Shown: one piece after another, positions 16,757-25,460 of the stretch
Layout: each line of letters opens with the position of its first letter
Position numbering within the stretch: the stretch's first letter is position 1
Assembly: GCF_047303325.1 (NCBI RefSeq)
Contig: NZ_JBKBEX010000003.1
Coordinates: 1 to 64,000 of the forward strand
Direction of reading: 5' to 3'
Length of the DNA stretch: 64,000 nt
DNA from: Polaromonas sp047303325
GTDB taxonomy: Bacteria; Pseudomonadota; Gammaproteobacteria; Burkholderiales; Burkholderiaceae_C
The notes under the pieces: generated by a model
Seen by the model: the letters and a program-made list of their open reading frames with translations, nothing else
Told to the model about the DNA's origin: nothing
Databases searched by the model: none
Made by a program: the position numbers and the translations under genes

Positions 16757-17416
16757 TCAATGCAATTGCAATGCCGGCCAGCCGCGCTCGCCGCCTATGG
16801 CTGCCAGCGTCGCGTCGGCATTCACCGTGACCGGGTGCTTGACCGCTTCCAGCAGCGGCAGGTCGTTGATGGAGTCGCTATAGGCCGTGCTCTTGCAGTC
16901 CTTGAAGCGCAGGCCGCGCGCCGTGAGCCAGGCGTGCAGGCGCTCGACCTTGCCTTCGCGCATATTGAGCACGCCGGTGGTGCTGCCGGTGAACAGGTCG
17001 CCGCGCATCTCGGGTTCGGTGGCGATCAGGTGCTCGATGTCGAAGTAGATGGCCGTGAGCTCGGTGATGAAGCGGTTGGTGGCCGTGGTCATGACGACCA
17101 GGTCACCCGCCTCCAGGTGTTTGTCGACGAGCGCGACGGCGGCCGGCGTGATGCGCGGCACTATCCATTTGGCCAGGAATTCCTGGCGCAGCGGCTCCCA
17201 CTGCTGCACGGTGCGGCCGGCCAGCGTGCCCACGTAAAAGTCGGCGAACTCTTTCAGCCCGACGGTGCCGGCCTTGTAGCGCGCCGCCATGTCGGCGTTG
17301 CGCGCGGTGAATTCGGTTTTGCCCAGCAAGCCCTTCTCGATCAGGAAATCGCACCACAGCACGTCGCTGTCACCGTTGAGCACGGTGTGGTCCAGGTCGA
17401 AAAGGGTGAGCTTCAT
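16757..17416 (-). CDS. HAD-superfamily phosphatase (SerB-like, subfamily IB)
   Basis: A 219-residue haloacid-dehalogenase-type phosphatase. Motif I is FDLDHT at the N-terminus, motif II MTTATN, and motif IV/III YSDSINDLPLLE. Proteins of this group dephosphorylate small molecules such as phosphoserine or phosphocholine-like substrates. It starts 4 bases after the aldehyde-dehydrogenase stop and so is probably the last gene of the ethanolamine-type operon. Its role there is unclear. The ATG at 17416 begins directly at the beta strand before motif I. Confidence 0.85.
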   Translation of the reverse strand: MKLTLFDLDHTVLNGDSDVLWCDFLIEKGLLGKTEFTARNADMAARYKAGTVGLKEFADFYVGTLAGRTVQQWEPLRQEFLAKWIVPRITPAAVALVDKHLEAGDLVVMTTATNRFITELTAIYFDIEHLIATEPEMRGDLFTGSTTGVLNMREGKVERLHAWLTARGLRFKDCKSTAYSDSINDLPLLEAVKHPVTVNADATLAAIGGERGWPALQLH

Positions 17417-17420
17417 GGAT

Positions 17421-18794
17421 TCAGGCCTGGCGCAAATGCCAGGCTTTGGGTCGGGTGAAGGTCTGGATGCCATAAGTCGACAAGGTCAGGCCCACGCCCG
17501 AATCGCCATAGCCGCTCCAGGGCAGGCGCGGGCTCACGCGGTCGCAGCAGTTCCAGTAGACGCTGCCGGCACTGACCTGGGCCAGCAGGGCTTTGGCGCG
17601 CGCCTCGTCGGGCGTGAACATGCCGGCCGTCAGGCCGTAGCGCGTGTCGTTCATGAGCTTGACCGCCTCGGCATCGCCAGAAACCTTCTGTATGCCGATG
17701 AGGGGGCCGAAGCTTTCCTCGCGCATCAACTCCATGCTGTGGTTGACGTTGCCGAACACCGTAGGCTCGTACCAGTTGCCCGGGCCTGCCCCGCGCTTGC
17801 CGCCGGCCAGCAAGGTGGCGCCCTTGGCCTTGGCGTCCGCCACCTGGGCGTCGAGTACGTCCAGCTGCGGCGCGCGCGTGATCGCGCCTATGTAGGTGTC
17901 TTCGCTCATGGGGTCGCCGGTCTTGAAGGTCTTCACCGTTTCCAGGAAGGCGGTGACAAAGGCGTCGTAAATCTTCTCGTGCACATAGATGCGCTCGACC
18001 GAGCAGCAGCTCTGGCCGGTGTTGTACATCGCGCCGTCGGCCAGCGATTCGGCCGCGTTCTTCACGTTGGCGTCTTCGCTGACATAGGTCGGGTCCTTGC
18101 CGCCGAGTTCGAGCTGCAGTTTTACCAGGCGCGGGCCCAGTGCCTGCGCGATTTTTGCGCCGGTGGCGTGCGAGCCGGTGAAGAACAGGCCGTCAATCTT
18201 TTGCTCCATCAGCGCCGCGCCCACCGCGCCACCGCCTATCAGCGGGATGAACACGTCCTGCGGCACGCCGGCCGCATGCAGCAGGCGCGCCATGGCCAGG
18301 CCCGACATCGCGGCGTACTCCGAGGGTTTGTAGAGCACCGCGTTGCCCGTGAGCAGCGCCGGGATGAAGACATTGCCGCCCACAAACCAGGGGTAGTTCC
18401 AGGCGGAGATATTGGCGACCACGCCCAGCGGCGTGTGCTCGATCTGCTCGGTCATGCCGCCCTCGTTGAACACGGTCTGCGTGCCGGTGGCGCCGCCCAC
18501 TTCCGCGAGGAAGAAGTCGATGCGCCCCAGCAGGCCGTTGAGCTCGTTGCGCGACATCTTCAGCGGCTTGCCGGTCTCGCGCGTCATGACGGCGGCCAGC
18601 GCGTCGAGCTCGGCGACGATGCCGGCGCGAAAGCGCGTGATGCAGGCCTTGCGCTCGGCCATGGGCACGGCCGCCCAGGCGGGCTGCGCGGCGCGGGCGC
18701 GCCTGGCCTTGGCGGCGACGGAAGCCGCGTCGTCGGCGGGCAATTCGGCGATCTGCGCGCCGGTGGCGGGGTTGTGGACGGTGAGTGTGTTCAT
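17421..18794 (-). CDS. NAD(P)-dependent aldehyde dehydrogenase
   Basis: Oxidises an aldehyde to the acid. The 457-residue protein has the catalytic Cys in TGQSCCSVERI, the general-base Glu in LELGGKD and the cofactor loop FTGSHATG. It overlaps the upstream amidotransferase-like gene by 4 bases (ATGA), within an operon starting at the permease. In a gamma-glutamylation pathway it would oxidise gamma-glutamyl-aminoacetaldehyde to gamma-glutamyl-glycine. That substrate is inferred from context only. Confidence 0.88.
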   Translation of the reverse strand: MNTLTVHNPATGAQIAELPADDAASVAAKARRARAAQPAWAAVPMAERKACITRFRAGIVAELDALAAVMTRETGKPLKMSRNELNGLLGRIDFFLAEVGGATGTQTVFNEGGMTEQIEHTPLGVVANISAWNYPWFVGGNVFIPALLTGNAVLYKPSEYAAMSGLAMARLLHAAGVPQDVFIPLIGGGAVGAALMEQKIDGLFFTGSHATGAKIAQALGPRLVKLQLELGGKDPTYVSEDANVKNAAESLADGAMYNTGQSCCSVERIYVHEKIYDAFVTAFLETVKTFKTGDPMSEDTYIGAITRAPQLDVLDAQVADAKAKGATLLAGGKRGAGPGNWYEPTVFGNVNHSMELMREESFGPLIGIQKVSGDAEAVKLMNDTRYGLTAGMFTPDEARAKALLAQVSAGSVYWNCCDRVSPRLPWSGYGDSGVGLTLSTYGIQTFTRPKAWHLRQA

Positions 18795-19591
18795 GCTTGT
18801 TTTGCCTTGTGTTTGGCGGCGGCCACGGCGGTGAGGAAATCGTCGAGCACGGCGGCGTCGTCAATCGTGTCGGAGCCGGGTTTGTGGAATTCGGGGTGCC
18901 ACTGGGTGGCGGCGATATAGCTCTTGCTCTTGTCCTTGCGGCGTATGGCTTCGACGATGCCGTCGTCCACGCTGAAGGCTTCGGCCTCGAACTCGGGCGA
19001 CAGGTCTTTGATGCCCTGGTGGTGGATGCTGTTGACGCGCACGCGTTCCACGCCGGGATACAGCGCCGACAGCCTGGAGCCCTGGACGATGTTGACGCTG
19101 TGGAAATTCAGGTCGTAGGTCGCGGCGTCGCGGTGCACAAAAGACTCGGGCACCTGGGTGTTGATGTCCTGGTAGAGCGTGCCGCCGAAGGCGACGTTGA
19201 GCAGCTGCAGGCCGCGGCAGACGCCGAAGACCGGCTTGCCGGCTTTCTCGAACGCGGCCACCAGGGCCTTGTCGTATTCGTCGCGGATGCGGTCGCCCGA
19301 CCATTTTTCGTCCAGCGGCTCCTCGCCGTAGCTGCCCGGCCAGACGTCGGCGCCGCCGTGCAGCACCAGGCCGTCCAGCCACTGCGCATAGTGCTCATAG
19401 GTCACGTCGCCGCGCTGCGTGCTGCCCGTGGGGCAAGGCACCATGACCACCATGGCGCCCGAGGACATGACCCAGTGCGCGATCGACTGCTCGACGTATT
19501 GCAGCGTCTTGCCGGTGAAATAAGAGCGTGTCGGATCGGCGTGCGAAAAACACGCAGACAAACCGATCTTGAGACGACTGGCGGCGATCAC
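18791..19591 (-). CDS. PuuD-like gamma-glutamyl amide hydrolase (class I GATase fold)
   Basis: A cytoplasmic hydrolase of 266 residues in the peptidase C26 family. The Cys nucleophile is in FGVCRGLQLLN and the His-Glu pair in QWHPEF. PuuD releases GABA and glutamate from gamma-glutamyl-GABA. Here it probably splits the final gamma-glutamyl conjugate, recycling glutamate. It overlaps both neighbours by 4 bases, so the three dehydrogenase/hydrolase genes are tightly coupled. Confidence 0.9.
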   Translation of the reverse strand: MIAASRLKIGLSACFSHADPTRSYFTGKTLQYVEQSIAHWVMSSGAMVVMVPCPTGSTQRGDVTYEHYAQWLDGLVLHGGADVWPGSYGEEPLDEKWSGDRIRDEYDKALVAAFEKAGKPVFGVCRGLQLLNVAFGGTLYQDINTQVPESFVHRDAATYDLNFHSVNIVQGSRLSALYPGVERVRVNSIHHQGIKDLSPEFEAEAFSVDDGIVEAIRRKDKSKSYIAATQWHPEFHKPGSDTIDDAAVLDDFLTAVAAAKHKAKQA

Positions 19592-20721
19592 AATGCGGCC
19601 TCAAACAGTCGTTGAAAGTCCTCGGCCTTGCAAGGCCGCGGATTGGTCTGGTGGCAGATATCGGCCGTGGCGATTTCGACCAGGCGCGGCAGCTGTTCGC
19701 GCTTGACGCCATGGGCCGACAGCGGGCCGGTGATGCCCACGCTTTCCTTGAGCTGTTTAAGCCAGGGCACCAGGGCCTTGCCGCCGCCGGCCACGCCGCA
19801 GACATGGGCCAGTTCGTCGAACTTGGCGGGGGCCGACTCGTAGTTCCAGGCCAGCACGGTGTCAATCATCAGCGCATTGGCCAGGCCGTGGTGCAGGTCG
19901 CAGACGGCGCCCAGCGCATGCGCGCAGGAGTGCACCGCGCCCAGGTCTTTCTGGAAGGCGATGGCGCCCATCATGGAGGCCATCATCATGTCGCTGCGCG
20001 CCTGCAGGTTGGAAGGCTCCTTGACGGCCTTGAGCAGCGCATGCGCCGCGATGCGCGTGCCCTCGAGCGCGATGCCGTCGCACAGCGGGTGGTAGGCCGG
20101 CGAGAGATAGCTCTCGATGTTGTGGGTGAGCGCGTCCATGCCGGTGGCGGCCGTCACATGCGGCGGCAGGCCCAGCGTGAGTTCCGGGTCGGCGAACACC
20201 ACCTTGGCCAGGATCTTGGGGCTGAAGACCACGCGCTTCAAGTGCGTGTCGTTTTCGCTCACGACCGAGGAGCGGCCGACTTCTGAGCCTGTGCCCGAGG
20301 TGGTGGGCAGGGCCACGAAGTAGGGCAGCTCGTTGACGATGGGCCGCACCTGGGGGTGGTCCCAGACGTATTCGAGGATGTCGCCCTCGTGCGTGGCGGC
20401 GATGCCCACGACCTTGGCCACGTCCAGCGCCGCGCCGCCGCCGAAGCCGATCACGCAGTCGGCCTTGTGGGCTTTATAGGCCGCGGCGCCGTCCATGACC
20501 TGGCTGCAGGTCGGGTTGCCGAAGACGCCCGAGAACACGGCCACGTCCAGGCCGGCAAGGTGGGTCTTGAACTCGGCCAGCACCGGCAGCGCGGCCAGCG
20601 CCTTGTCGGTCACGATCAGCGGGCGTTTGCAGCCGGCGGCCAGCAGGGCTTCGGCGACCTGCTTGCGCGCGCCGGCGCCGAAACGGATGGCGGTGGGGAA
20701 GGAGAAGTTGGTGATGCTCAT
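19588..20721 (-). CDS. Iron-containing (group III) alcohol dehydrogenase
   Basis: A 377-residue Fe-ADH. The NAD-binding segment has GFGGGAALDVAK. The metal-site region includes DALTHNIESYLS and HSCAHALGAVCDLHHG. In this operon it is the natural candidate to oxidise the hydroxyl of gamma-glutamyl-ethanolamide to the aldehyde, since puu clusters for diamines use an amine oxidase (PuuB) at this step and none is here. The ATG at 20721 starts at the family N-terminus (MSITNFSFPTAIRFG); an upstream in-frame ATG would add 17 atypical residues. Confidence 0.9.
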   Translation of the reverse strand: MSITNFSFPTAIRFGAGARKQVAEALLAAGCKRPLIVTDKALAALPVLAEFKTHLAGLDVAVFSGVFGNPTCSQVMDGAAAYKAHKADCVIGFGGGAALDVAKVVGIAATHEGDILEYVWDHPQVRPIVNELPYFVALPTTSGTGSEVGRSSVVSENDTHLKRVVFSPKILAKVVFADPELTLGLPPHVTAATGMDALTHNIESYLSPAYHPLCDGIALEGTRIAAHALLKAVKEPSNLQARSDMMMASMMGAIAFQKDLGAVHSCAHALGAVCDLHHGLANALMIDTVLAWNYESAPAKFDELAHVCGVAGGGKALVPWLKQLKESVGITGPLSAHGVKREQLPRLVEIATADICHQTNPRPCKAEDFQRLFEAAL

Positions 20722-20752
20722 GGGGTTGTCTTCTTTGGGGTGGCTGTAAGAA

Positions 20753-21271
20753 TCAGTTGGCCGGCGTGGCACTGGGCAGTTGCAGGTACATATGCTGTTT
20801 GCCGAACGGTACGCCGTTCACGCGTATGGCGTCGGGTTCTATGCCGAAGGGCGCGAAGCCGGCGCGGGCATAGAGGCCCGCGGCCTGCTTGTTGCCCTCG
20901 GTCACGGTCAGCACCAGCAGTTCCACGCCCGCGGCTTTGGCGGCCTGCACCACGGTGTTGACCAGGGCCAGGCCCAGCCCCTGGCCGCTGTACTCGGGCG
21001 CGACATACATCGCGACCAGGGTGGCCTTGTGGCGGTTTTTCAGGCGCGTCTCGCGCGTCATGCCGACCACACCGGCCAGCGTGCCGCCCACAAAAGCGCC
21101 CCACATGGTGGTGTCCGACGCGGGCGACAGGCGCTTTTCGGTGTCGGCCGGCGGGCGCAGGTTTTCTTCCTCAAAGCTGGAGGTGAAGGCGTCGGGGTGC
21201 TCGCGCAGGCCGCGCAGGCGCAGTTCCCGGTACACCGGCGCGTCGGGGACTTCAAGGCGGCGAATCTGCAT
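20753..21271 (-). CDS. GNAT-family N-acetyltransferase
   Basis: A 172-residue acetyl-CoA-dependent acetyltransferase of unknown substrate. The acetyl-CoA motif A is VAMYVAPEYSGQGLGLALV, and the fold starts IRRLEVPDAPVYRELR. The ATG at 21271 begins exactly there; a TTG at 21292, directly after the stop of the upstream ligase, would add seven residues. It lies inside the operon between the ligase and the alcohol dehydrogenase. It could modify the amine, a product or a regulator, but nothing in the sequence decides this. Confidence 0.82.
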   Translation of the reverse strand: MQIRRLEVPDAPVYRELRLRGLREHPDAFTSSFEEENLRPPADTEKRLSPASDTTMWGAFVGGTLAGVVGMTRETRLKNRHKATLVAMYVAPEYSGQGLGLALVNTVVQAAKAAGVELLVLTVTEGNKQAAGLYARAGFAPFGIEPDAIRVNGVPFGKQHMYLQLPSATPAN

Positions 21272-21292
21272 CGGGGGGTTCGAATGGTTCAA

Positions 21293-22678
21293 TCAGATGA
21301 TCTCGAAATAGCGTTTCATTTCCCAGTCGGTCACGGCGTCCAGCCATTGCCGCCACTCCCACTCGCGCGTGGCCGCGAAGTGATCCACGAAAGTATCGCC
21401 CAGCCAGTCGCGCGCGATGGCCGATTTCTGGAAAATCCGCGTGGTTTCTATCAGAGTGCGCGGCGCGCGCGGGATGTGCTCGGCCCCGGCATTGGTGCCG
21501 GTGATAGGCGCGCCCAGCTTCAGACCTTTTTCGACGCCGTGCAGGCCGGCCGCGATCACCGCCGCCATGGCCAGGTAGGGGTTCACGTCGGCGCCCGGGC
21601 AGCGGGTCTCCAGTCGGGTGGCTTTGGGGCTGCCGGCGATCACACGAAAGCTCGCGGTGCGGTTGTCCATCCCCCAGGTCGGCTTCACCGGCGCCCAGAA
21701 ACCGTCGACCAGGCGCTTGTAGCTGTTGATGGTGGGCCAGATCATGGGGCCGAACTCCATCATGCAGGCGACTTGGCCGGCGATATAGCTTTCGAACAGC
21801 TTGCTCATCTTGCGCGGGTTCTTTGCGTCGTAGAACAGGTTGTTCTTGCCGTCGGACAGGCTTTGGTGGATATGGCCGCTGCAGCCGGGCAGCTGCTGGT
21901 GGGGTTTGGCCATGAAGCTGGGCATGATGCCGAAGCGCGAGCCGATCTCCTTGGTGCCGGTCTTGAACAGGATGGCGCGGTCGGCCTGCTCCAGCGCTTC
22001 GCTGAAAGCGATGGCGACTTCGTAGACGCCGGGGCCGGTTTCGGTGTGCAGGCCCTCGATGGGGATGCCGAAGGCCAGCATCTCGTCCATGATGGCGTTA
22101 AAAAAGCCCTGGTTCTGGTTCATGCGCAGCAGCGAATAACCGAACATGCCGGGCGTGAGTTTTTCGGCGCCCACGCCGTTTTTGGCGGCCCAGCTGTGCG
22201 GCGTCTCGAGAAAGTTGAACCACTCGAACTCCATGCCCGTCATGGGCATGAAGCCCATTTTCTCGGCGCGTTTGAGGACCCGCTTGAGCGTCTGGCGCGG
22301 GCAGACGGCATGTGGCGTGCCGTCGGCGTTGACGAACTCGCCGAGCACAAAGGGCACTTTGTTGTCCCAGGGCACGTGGCGCAGGGTGGCAAGGTCCAGC
22401 CGCGCCAGCGCGTCGGGAAAGCCGTGTTGCCAGCCGGTCACCGTGGTGTTGTCGTAGCAGTTGTCCATCATGTCCCAGCCCAGCACCACGTCGCAAAAGC
22501 CGAAGCCGCCGGCCGGGTAGGGTTCGGCCGCGCCCAGGAATTTGTCCCTGTGCAGGTATTTGCCGCGCAGCACGCCGTCGATGTCGCTGACGGCGACCTT
22601 CATCTTGTTGGCACCCGATTTGCGCAGGGAGTCCAGCACGCTGCGGGATGCGGCAGGGGTGGGAGTTTTTTTGGCCAT
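21293..22678 (-). CDS. Glutamine-synthetase-family gamma-glutamylamine ligase
   Basis: ATP-dependent ligase joining glutamate to an amine. The 461-residue protein has glutamine synthetase beta-grasp and catalytic domains: metal ligands in GMEFEWF and TGPGVYEVA, the CSGHIHQSL loop, and ASFRVIAGSPKATRLETR. It resembles PuuA and GlnA4-type ligases rather than GlnA: it lacks the adenylylation-loop context and is not near ntrBC. In Streptomyces GlnA4 makes gamma-glutamylethanolamide. The adjacent ethanolamine-type permease and EutR-like regulator suggest the same substrate here. It follows the permease by 19 bases. Confidence 0.88.
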   Translation of the reverse strand: MAKKTPTPAASRSVLDSLRKSGANKMKVAVSDIDGVLRGKYLHRDKFLGAAEPYPAGGFGFCDVVLGWDMMDNCYDNTTVTGWQHGFPDALARLDLATLRHVPWDNKVPFVLGEFVNADGTPHAVCPRQTLKRVLKRAEKMGFMPMTGMEFEWFNFLETPHSWAAKNGVGAEKLTPGMFGYSLLRMNQNQGFFNAIMDEMLAFGIPIEGLHTETGPGVYEVAIAFSEALEQADRAILFKTGTKEIGSRFGIMPSFMAKPHQQLPGCSGHIHQSLSDGKNNLFYDAKNPRKMSKLFESYIAGQVACMMEFGPMIWPTINSYKRLVDGFWAPVKPTWGMDNRTASFRVIAGSPKATRLETRCPGADVNPYLAMAAVIAAGLHGVEKGLKLGAPITGTNAGAEHIPRAPRTLIETTRIFQKSAIARDWLGDTFVDHFAATREWEWRQWLDAVTDWEMKRYFEII

Positions 22679-22697
22679 GGTGTGTACGCCTTATGGT

Positions 22698-24188
22698 TTA
22701 GGTAGGGGCGGCAGCCCGGCTTTTTTCAGCCAGGCTGATCGCAAATTCTTCTTCGGGCGAGAGGATCAGGCGGTGCCGGCCGGCCACGGCGAAGTAGCTG
22801 ACGCCGATGGCGAACCACAGCGCGACCCAGAGCACGCCGACGCGGTAGACCGGGTCGCTGAGCTGGAAGTAAATGGTGACCAGCGCGATCAGCAAGGTCA
22901 GCACGGCGCCCGCCACGCCCAGCGGGCTGCGGTAGGGGCGTTCCATGTTGGGCAGCTTGCTGCGCAGCCGGATGAAGGACAGCGCCTGCATCACGTAGGA
23001 AAACATGGCGCCGAACACCGCCATGTTGAGCAAGGTGCCGCCTATCACGGCCGAGCCCTTGTCCACGCCCAGCGAAAACCACAGCACAAACATCACGACC
23101 AGCGCGACCACGGAACCCACGATCATGGCGATGTGCGGCGTCTTGCGGCTGCCGTGGGTGACCGACAGCGCCGAGGGGAAGTAGCCGGCCCGGCTCAGCG
23201 AATAGATTTGCCGGCCCTTGGCGAAGATGATGGTGTGGAAACTCGCCACCAGGCCCAGCACCGCGACCAGCGCCAGTACCTTGGCAATGCCGCCGCCGTA
23301 AATCGCCTTGAAGCCGTCCAGCAGCGGCTCGGCCGAGGTGCTCAGCGCGTGAGAGCCTATGCCCGCGACCGAGGGGTTGAGCCACAGGATCATGAAGGCC
23401 GAGAGAATCAGGGTGAAGATGCCGGCGATGATGCCGCGCGGCATGTCGCGGCGCGGGTCCACCGATTCCTCGGCCGCCAGCGGAAGCTGCTCGATGGCCA
23501 GGAACAGCCACACGGCAAAAGGCAGCGCGGCGAGCACGCCGCCGAATCCCATCGGCAGGAAGGGGCCGCGGCCCTCGGGCAGCACGGCGCCGCCGGCGCC
23601 CACGTTCATGGCCCAGCGCGCGAAGTCTATGCGCGGGAAAGCGCTGACCCAGAAGGCCACCAGGCAGGCCAGCGCCAGCAGCGTGACGGCCAGCGTGATC
23701 TTGAAGGACAGCTCGACGCCGACGATGTTCAGGCCTATGAAGACGACGTAAAAGCCTATCCACCACAGCGGCTGCCAGCTCGGCGGCGTGCCGAAGATGC
23801 TGCCCATGTAGCTGCCGATGAAAAACACGATGACGGCCGGCGTCAGCACGTATTCCACGTTCTCGGCCAGCCCGGTCAGGAAGCCGCCCCAGGGCCCCAT
23901 GGCGGTGCGCGCGAAGGAATAGGCGCCGCCGGTGTGCGGCAGCGCGGGCGACATTTCGGCCAGCGAAAAAGTCAGCCCCAGGTACATCACCGAAATGATG
24001 ATGGTGGCCAGCAGCATGCTGCCCCAGCCGCTGGCCAGGCCCAGGTTCCAGCCCGCGAAGTGGCCGGAGATCACGGCACCCACCCCCAGGGCCCAGAGCG
24101 ACCAGACGCCGGCATAGCGGCGCAGCCCCCTCTTTTCAAAGTAGCTGCCGTCGACTTTCGCGTACTGGACGCCGGAACGTTCTGACAT
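22698..24188 (-). CDS. APC-family permease, ethanolamine permease-like
   Basis: An inner-membrane amine/amino-acid permease of 496 residues with about 12 helices. The N-terminal GVGAVISGHFAGWN and the segment NVEYVLTPAVIVFFIGSY are characteristic of the ethanolamine permease (Eat) group. It is the first gene of the operon; GGGAG lies 6 bases before its ATG. Together with the divergent EutR-like regulator it gives the main substrate clue for the whole cluster. Putrescine or another short amine remains an alternative. Confidence 0.87.
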   Translation of the reverse strand: MSERSGVQYAKVDGSYFEKRGLRRYAGVWSLWALGVGAVISGHFAGWNLGLASGWGSMLLATIIISVMYLGLTFSLAEMSPALPHTGGAYSFARTAMGPWGGFLTGLAENVEYVLTPAVIVFFIGSYMGSIFGTPPSWQPLWWIGFYVVFIGLNIVGVELSFKITLAVTLLALACLVAFWVSAFPRIDFARWAMNVGAGGAVLPEGRGPFLPMGFGGVLAALPFAVWLFLAIEQLPLAAEESVDPRRDMPRGIIAGIFTLILSAFMILWLNPSVAGIGSHALSTSAEPLLDGFKAIYGGGIAKVLALVAVLGLVASFHTIIFAKGRQIYSLSRAGYFPSALSVTHGSRKTPHIAMIVGSVVALVVMFVLWFSLGVDKGSAVIGGTLLNMAVFGAMFSYVMQALSFIRLRSKLPNMERPYRSPLGVAGAVLTLLIALVTIYFQLSDPVYRVGVLWVALWFAIGVSYFAVAGRHRLILSPEEEFAISLAEKSRAAAPT

Positions 24189-24382
24189 GGTGGCTCCCTA
24201 GGCTAAAGATTGTTGGATGGACGGCCCGGTGGGGCCGACTTGCATCCTAGGGTGCGGGCCGGCGCGCTGAAATCCCATTTCGGCAAATGATGCGCAAGAG
24301 ATGCCAGCGAAGTGAGCGCAAGTAAGTCGAACTGTTTCAAAGCGTAGCTTGCGTGCGGCACGAATCCTGCAAGAATGCGGCG

Positions 24383-25348
24383 ATGGCACATCCTTCCGAT
24401 ACCGCCGAGCCGGCCCCACCGGCCCTGCTGTCCCGCGCGTCGTTTGCCGATGCGGACGAGCAGGCTGCAGCGCTCACGGGCTGGAATCAGAGCTACCTCC
24501 AGCTCTCGCGCGGCGCCTTTGGCGGCGAGGTGCGGCAGCTGGAATTCGCGGGCCTGCGTCTCTTTGTGGAAAGCCTGCGGGAGTCGGTGTACCAGACAGG
24601 CCAGATCCGTGACGGTGCACTGGCCTTGGGCGTGCCGCTGCAGGTCCAAGGGCCCAGTGTGTTTTGCGGTGCGCCCAGTGATGCAGATGCACTGCATGTG
24701 TTTTCGGGTGCGTCGGGTTTTGAGTTCCGCTCGTCCCGGCGCCATGTGATGCTGGGGCTGGAGCTTGATGAAGCCGCCTGGCGACGTTGCGGCGAACATG
24801 ACCCGGCGCTGCAGGCCCGGCTGGGCGCGCAGGCCGGCTTGCGCCGGCTGGACGGCGCGGCGCAGGCGGGGCTCAGGCAGTGCCTTGTTGGGGTGCTGGA
24901 TACGGTGGAGGCGGCCCCGGCGCTGCTGCAGTCGCCCGCCGTGCAGGCCGCCATGCTCGACACCGTGATGGAGCAGCTCGGCCGCGTTCTGGCGCCGACG
25001 GGCGGCGTCGATTCTGTGGGCATCCACGGGCATTGGACGCTGACGCGCCGCGCCCGCGAACTGGTGCATGCGCAGCTCGACCAGCCGCCCACCGTCCTGG
25101 CGCTGTGCGAGCAGCTCGGCGTCAGCAGGAGAACCCTGCAGAACGGCTTTCAGACGGCGCTGGGCATCAGCCCGCTGGCTTATCTGCGCGCCGTGCGCCT
25201 GAATGCCGCCAGGCAGGCGCTGAAAACCGCTACGTCTGTGACGGCGGCTGCAACGCACTTGGGGTTTTGGCATTTTGGTCATTTCGCGCACGACTATCAG
25301 CAAATGTTTGGCGAGCTTCCTTCTGAAGCATTTCGCCGATTCCATTAG
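24383..25348 (+). CDS. AraC-family regulator, EutR-like
   Basis: A 321-residue activator-type regulator divergent from the permease operon. The C-terminal AraC HTH pair (about 220-321) contains VSRRTLQNGFQTALGISP and LGFWHFGHFAHDYQQMFGE. These match enterobacterial EutR closely, as does the N-terminal ALTGWNQSYLQLSRGAFGGE. EutR of enteric bacteria activates eut genes in response to ethanolamine and cobalamin. Here no B12-dependent lyase genes are present, so the cobalamin input may be absent. Start: ATG 24383 is chosen; a GTG at 24353 is possible. The 194-base divergent gap contains GAAAT-CCC-ATTTC (24269-24281), a possible regulatory element. Confidence 0.85.
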   Translation: MAHPSDTAEPAPPALLSRASFADADEQAAALTGWNQSYLQLSRGAFGGEVRQLEFAGLRLFVESLRESVYQTGQIRDGALALGVPLQVQGPSVFCGAPSDADALHVFSGASGFEFRSSRRHVMLGLELDEAAWRRCGEHDPALQARLGAQAGLRRLDGAAQAGLRQCLVGVLDTVEAAPALLQSPAVQAAMLDTVMEQLGRVLAPTGGVDSVGIHGHWTLTRRARELVHAQLDQPPTVLALCEQLGVSRRTLQNGFQTALGISPLAYLRAVRLNAARQALKTATSVTAAATHLGFWHFGHFAHDYQQMFGELPSEAFRRFH

Positions 25349-25452
25349 GCCCCCACGGTCGCTCACTTCGTGTAGCTCCCTGCCCCCCGAGGGGGCCGCC
25401 CGCCTGTGGCCCGGCAAAGCCGGTTCCACGGCTCATGCTGGGTTTAAGAGTT
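25348..25452 (-). repeat. Dispersed intergenic hairpin repeat, copy 2
   Basis: Same family as copies at 1251, 29461 and 39692; this copy is inverted and carries the AACTCTTAAACCCAGCATGAG lead found only in copy 1. The hairpin GCCCCCCGAGGGGGC is at its centre. It fills the gap between convergent eutR-like and phnW genes and could stop transcription from both sides. Confidence 0.85.
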
Positions 25453-25460
25453 CAGGGGGT

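Noticed and set aside
16757..24188. Putrescine (Puu) pathway
   Set aside because: The ligase and hydrolase fit, but there is no PuuB-type amine oxidase; an Fe-alcohol dehydrogenase and an Eat/EutR pair point to an amino alcohol. Not excluded fully.
24356..24371. Sigma-54-like GGCACG-N4-CTGCA element before the EutR-like gene
   Set aside because: It fits the -24/-12 spacing, but transcription would start at about the ATG, leaving no leader, and EutR-type regulator genes are not known to use sigma-54. Probably chance.
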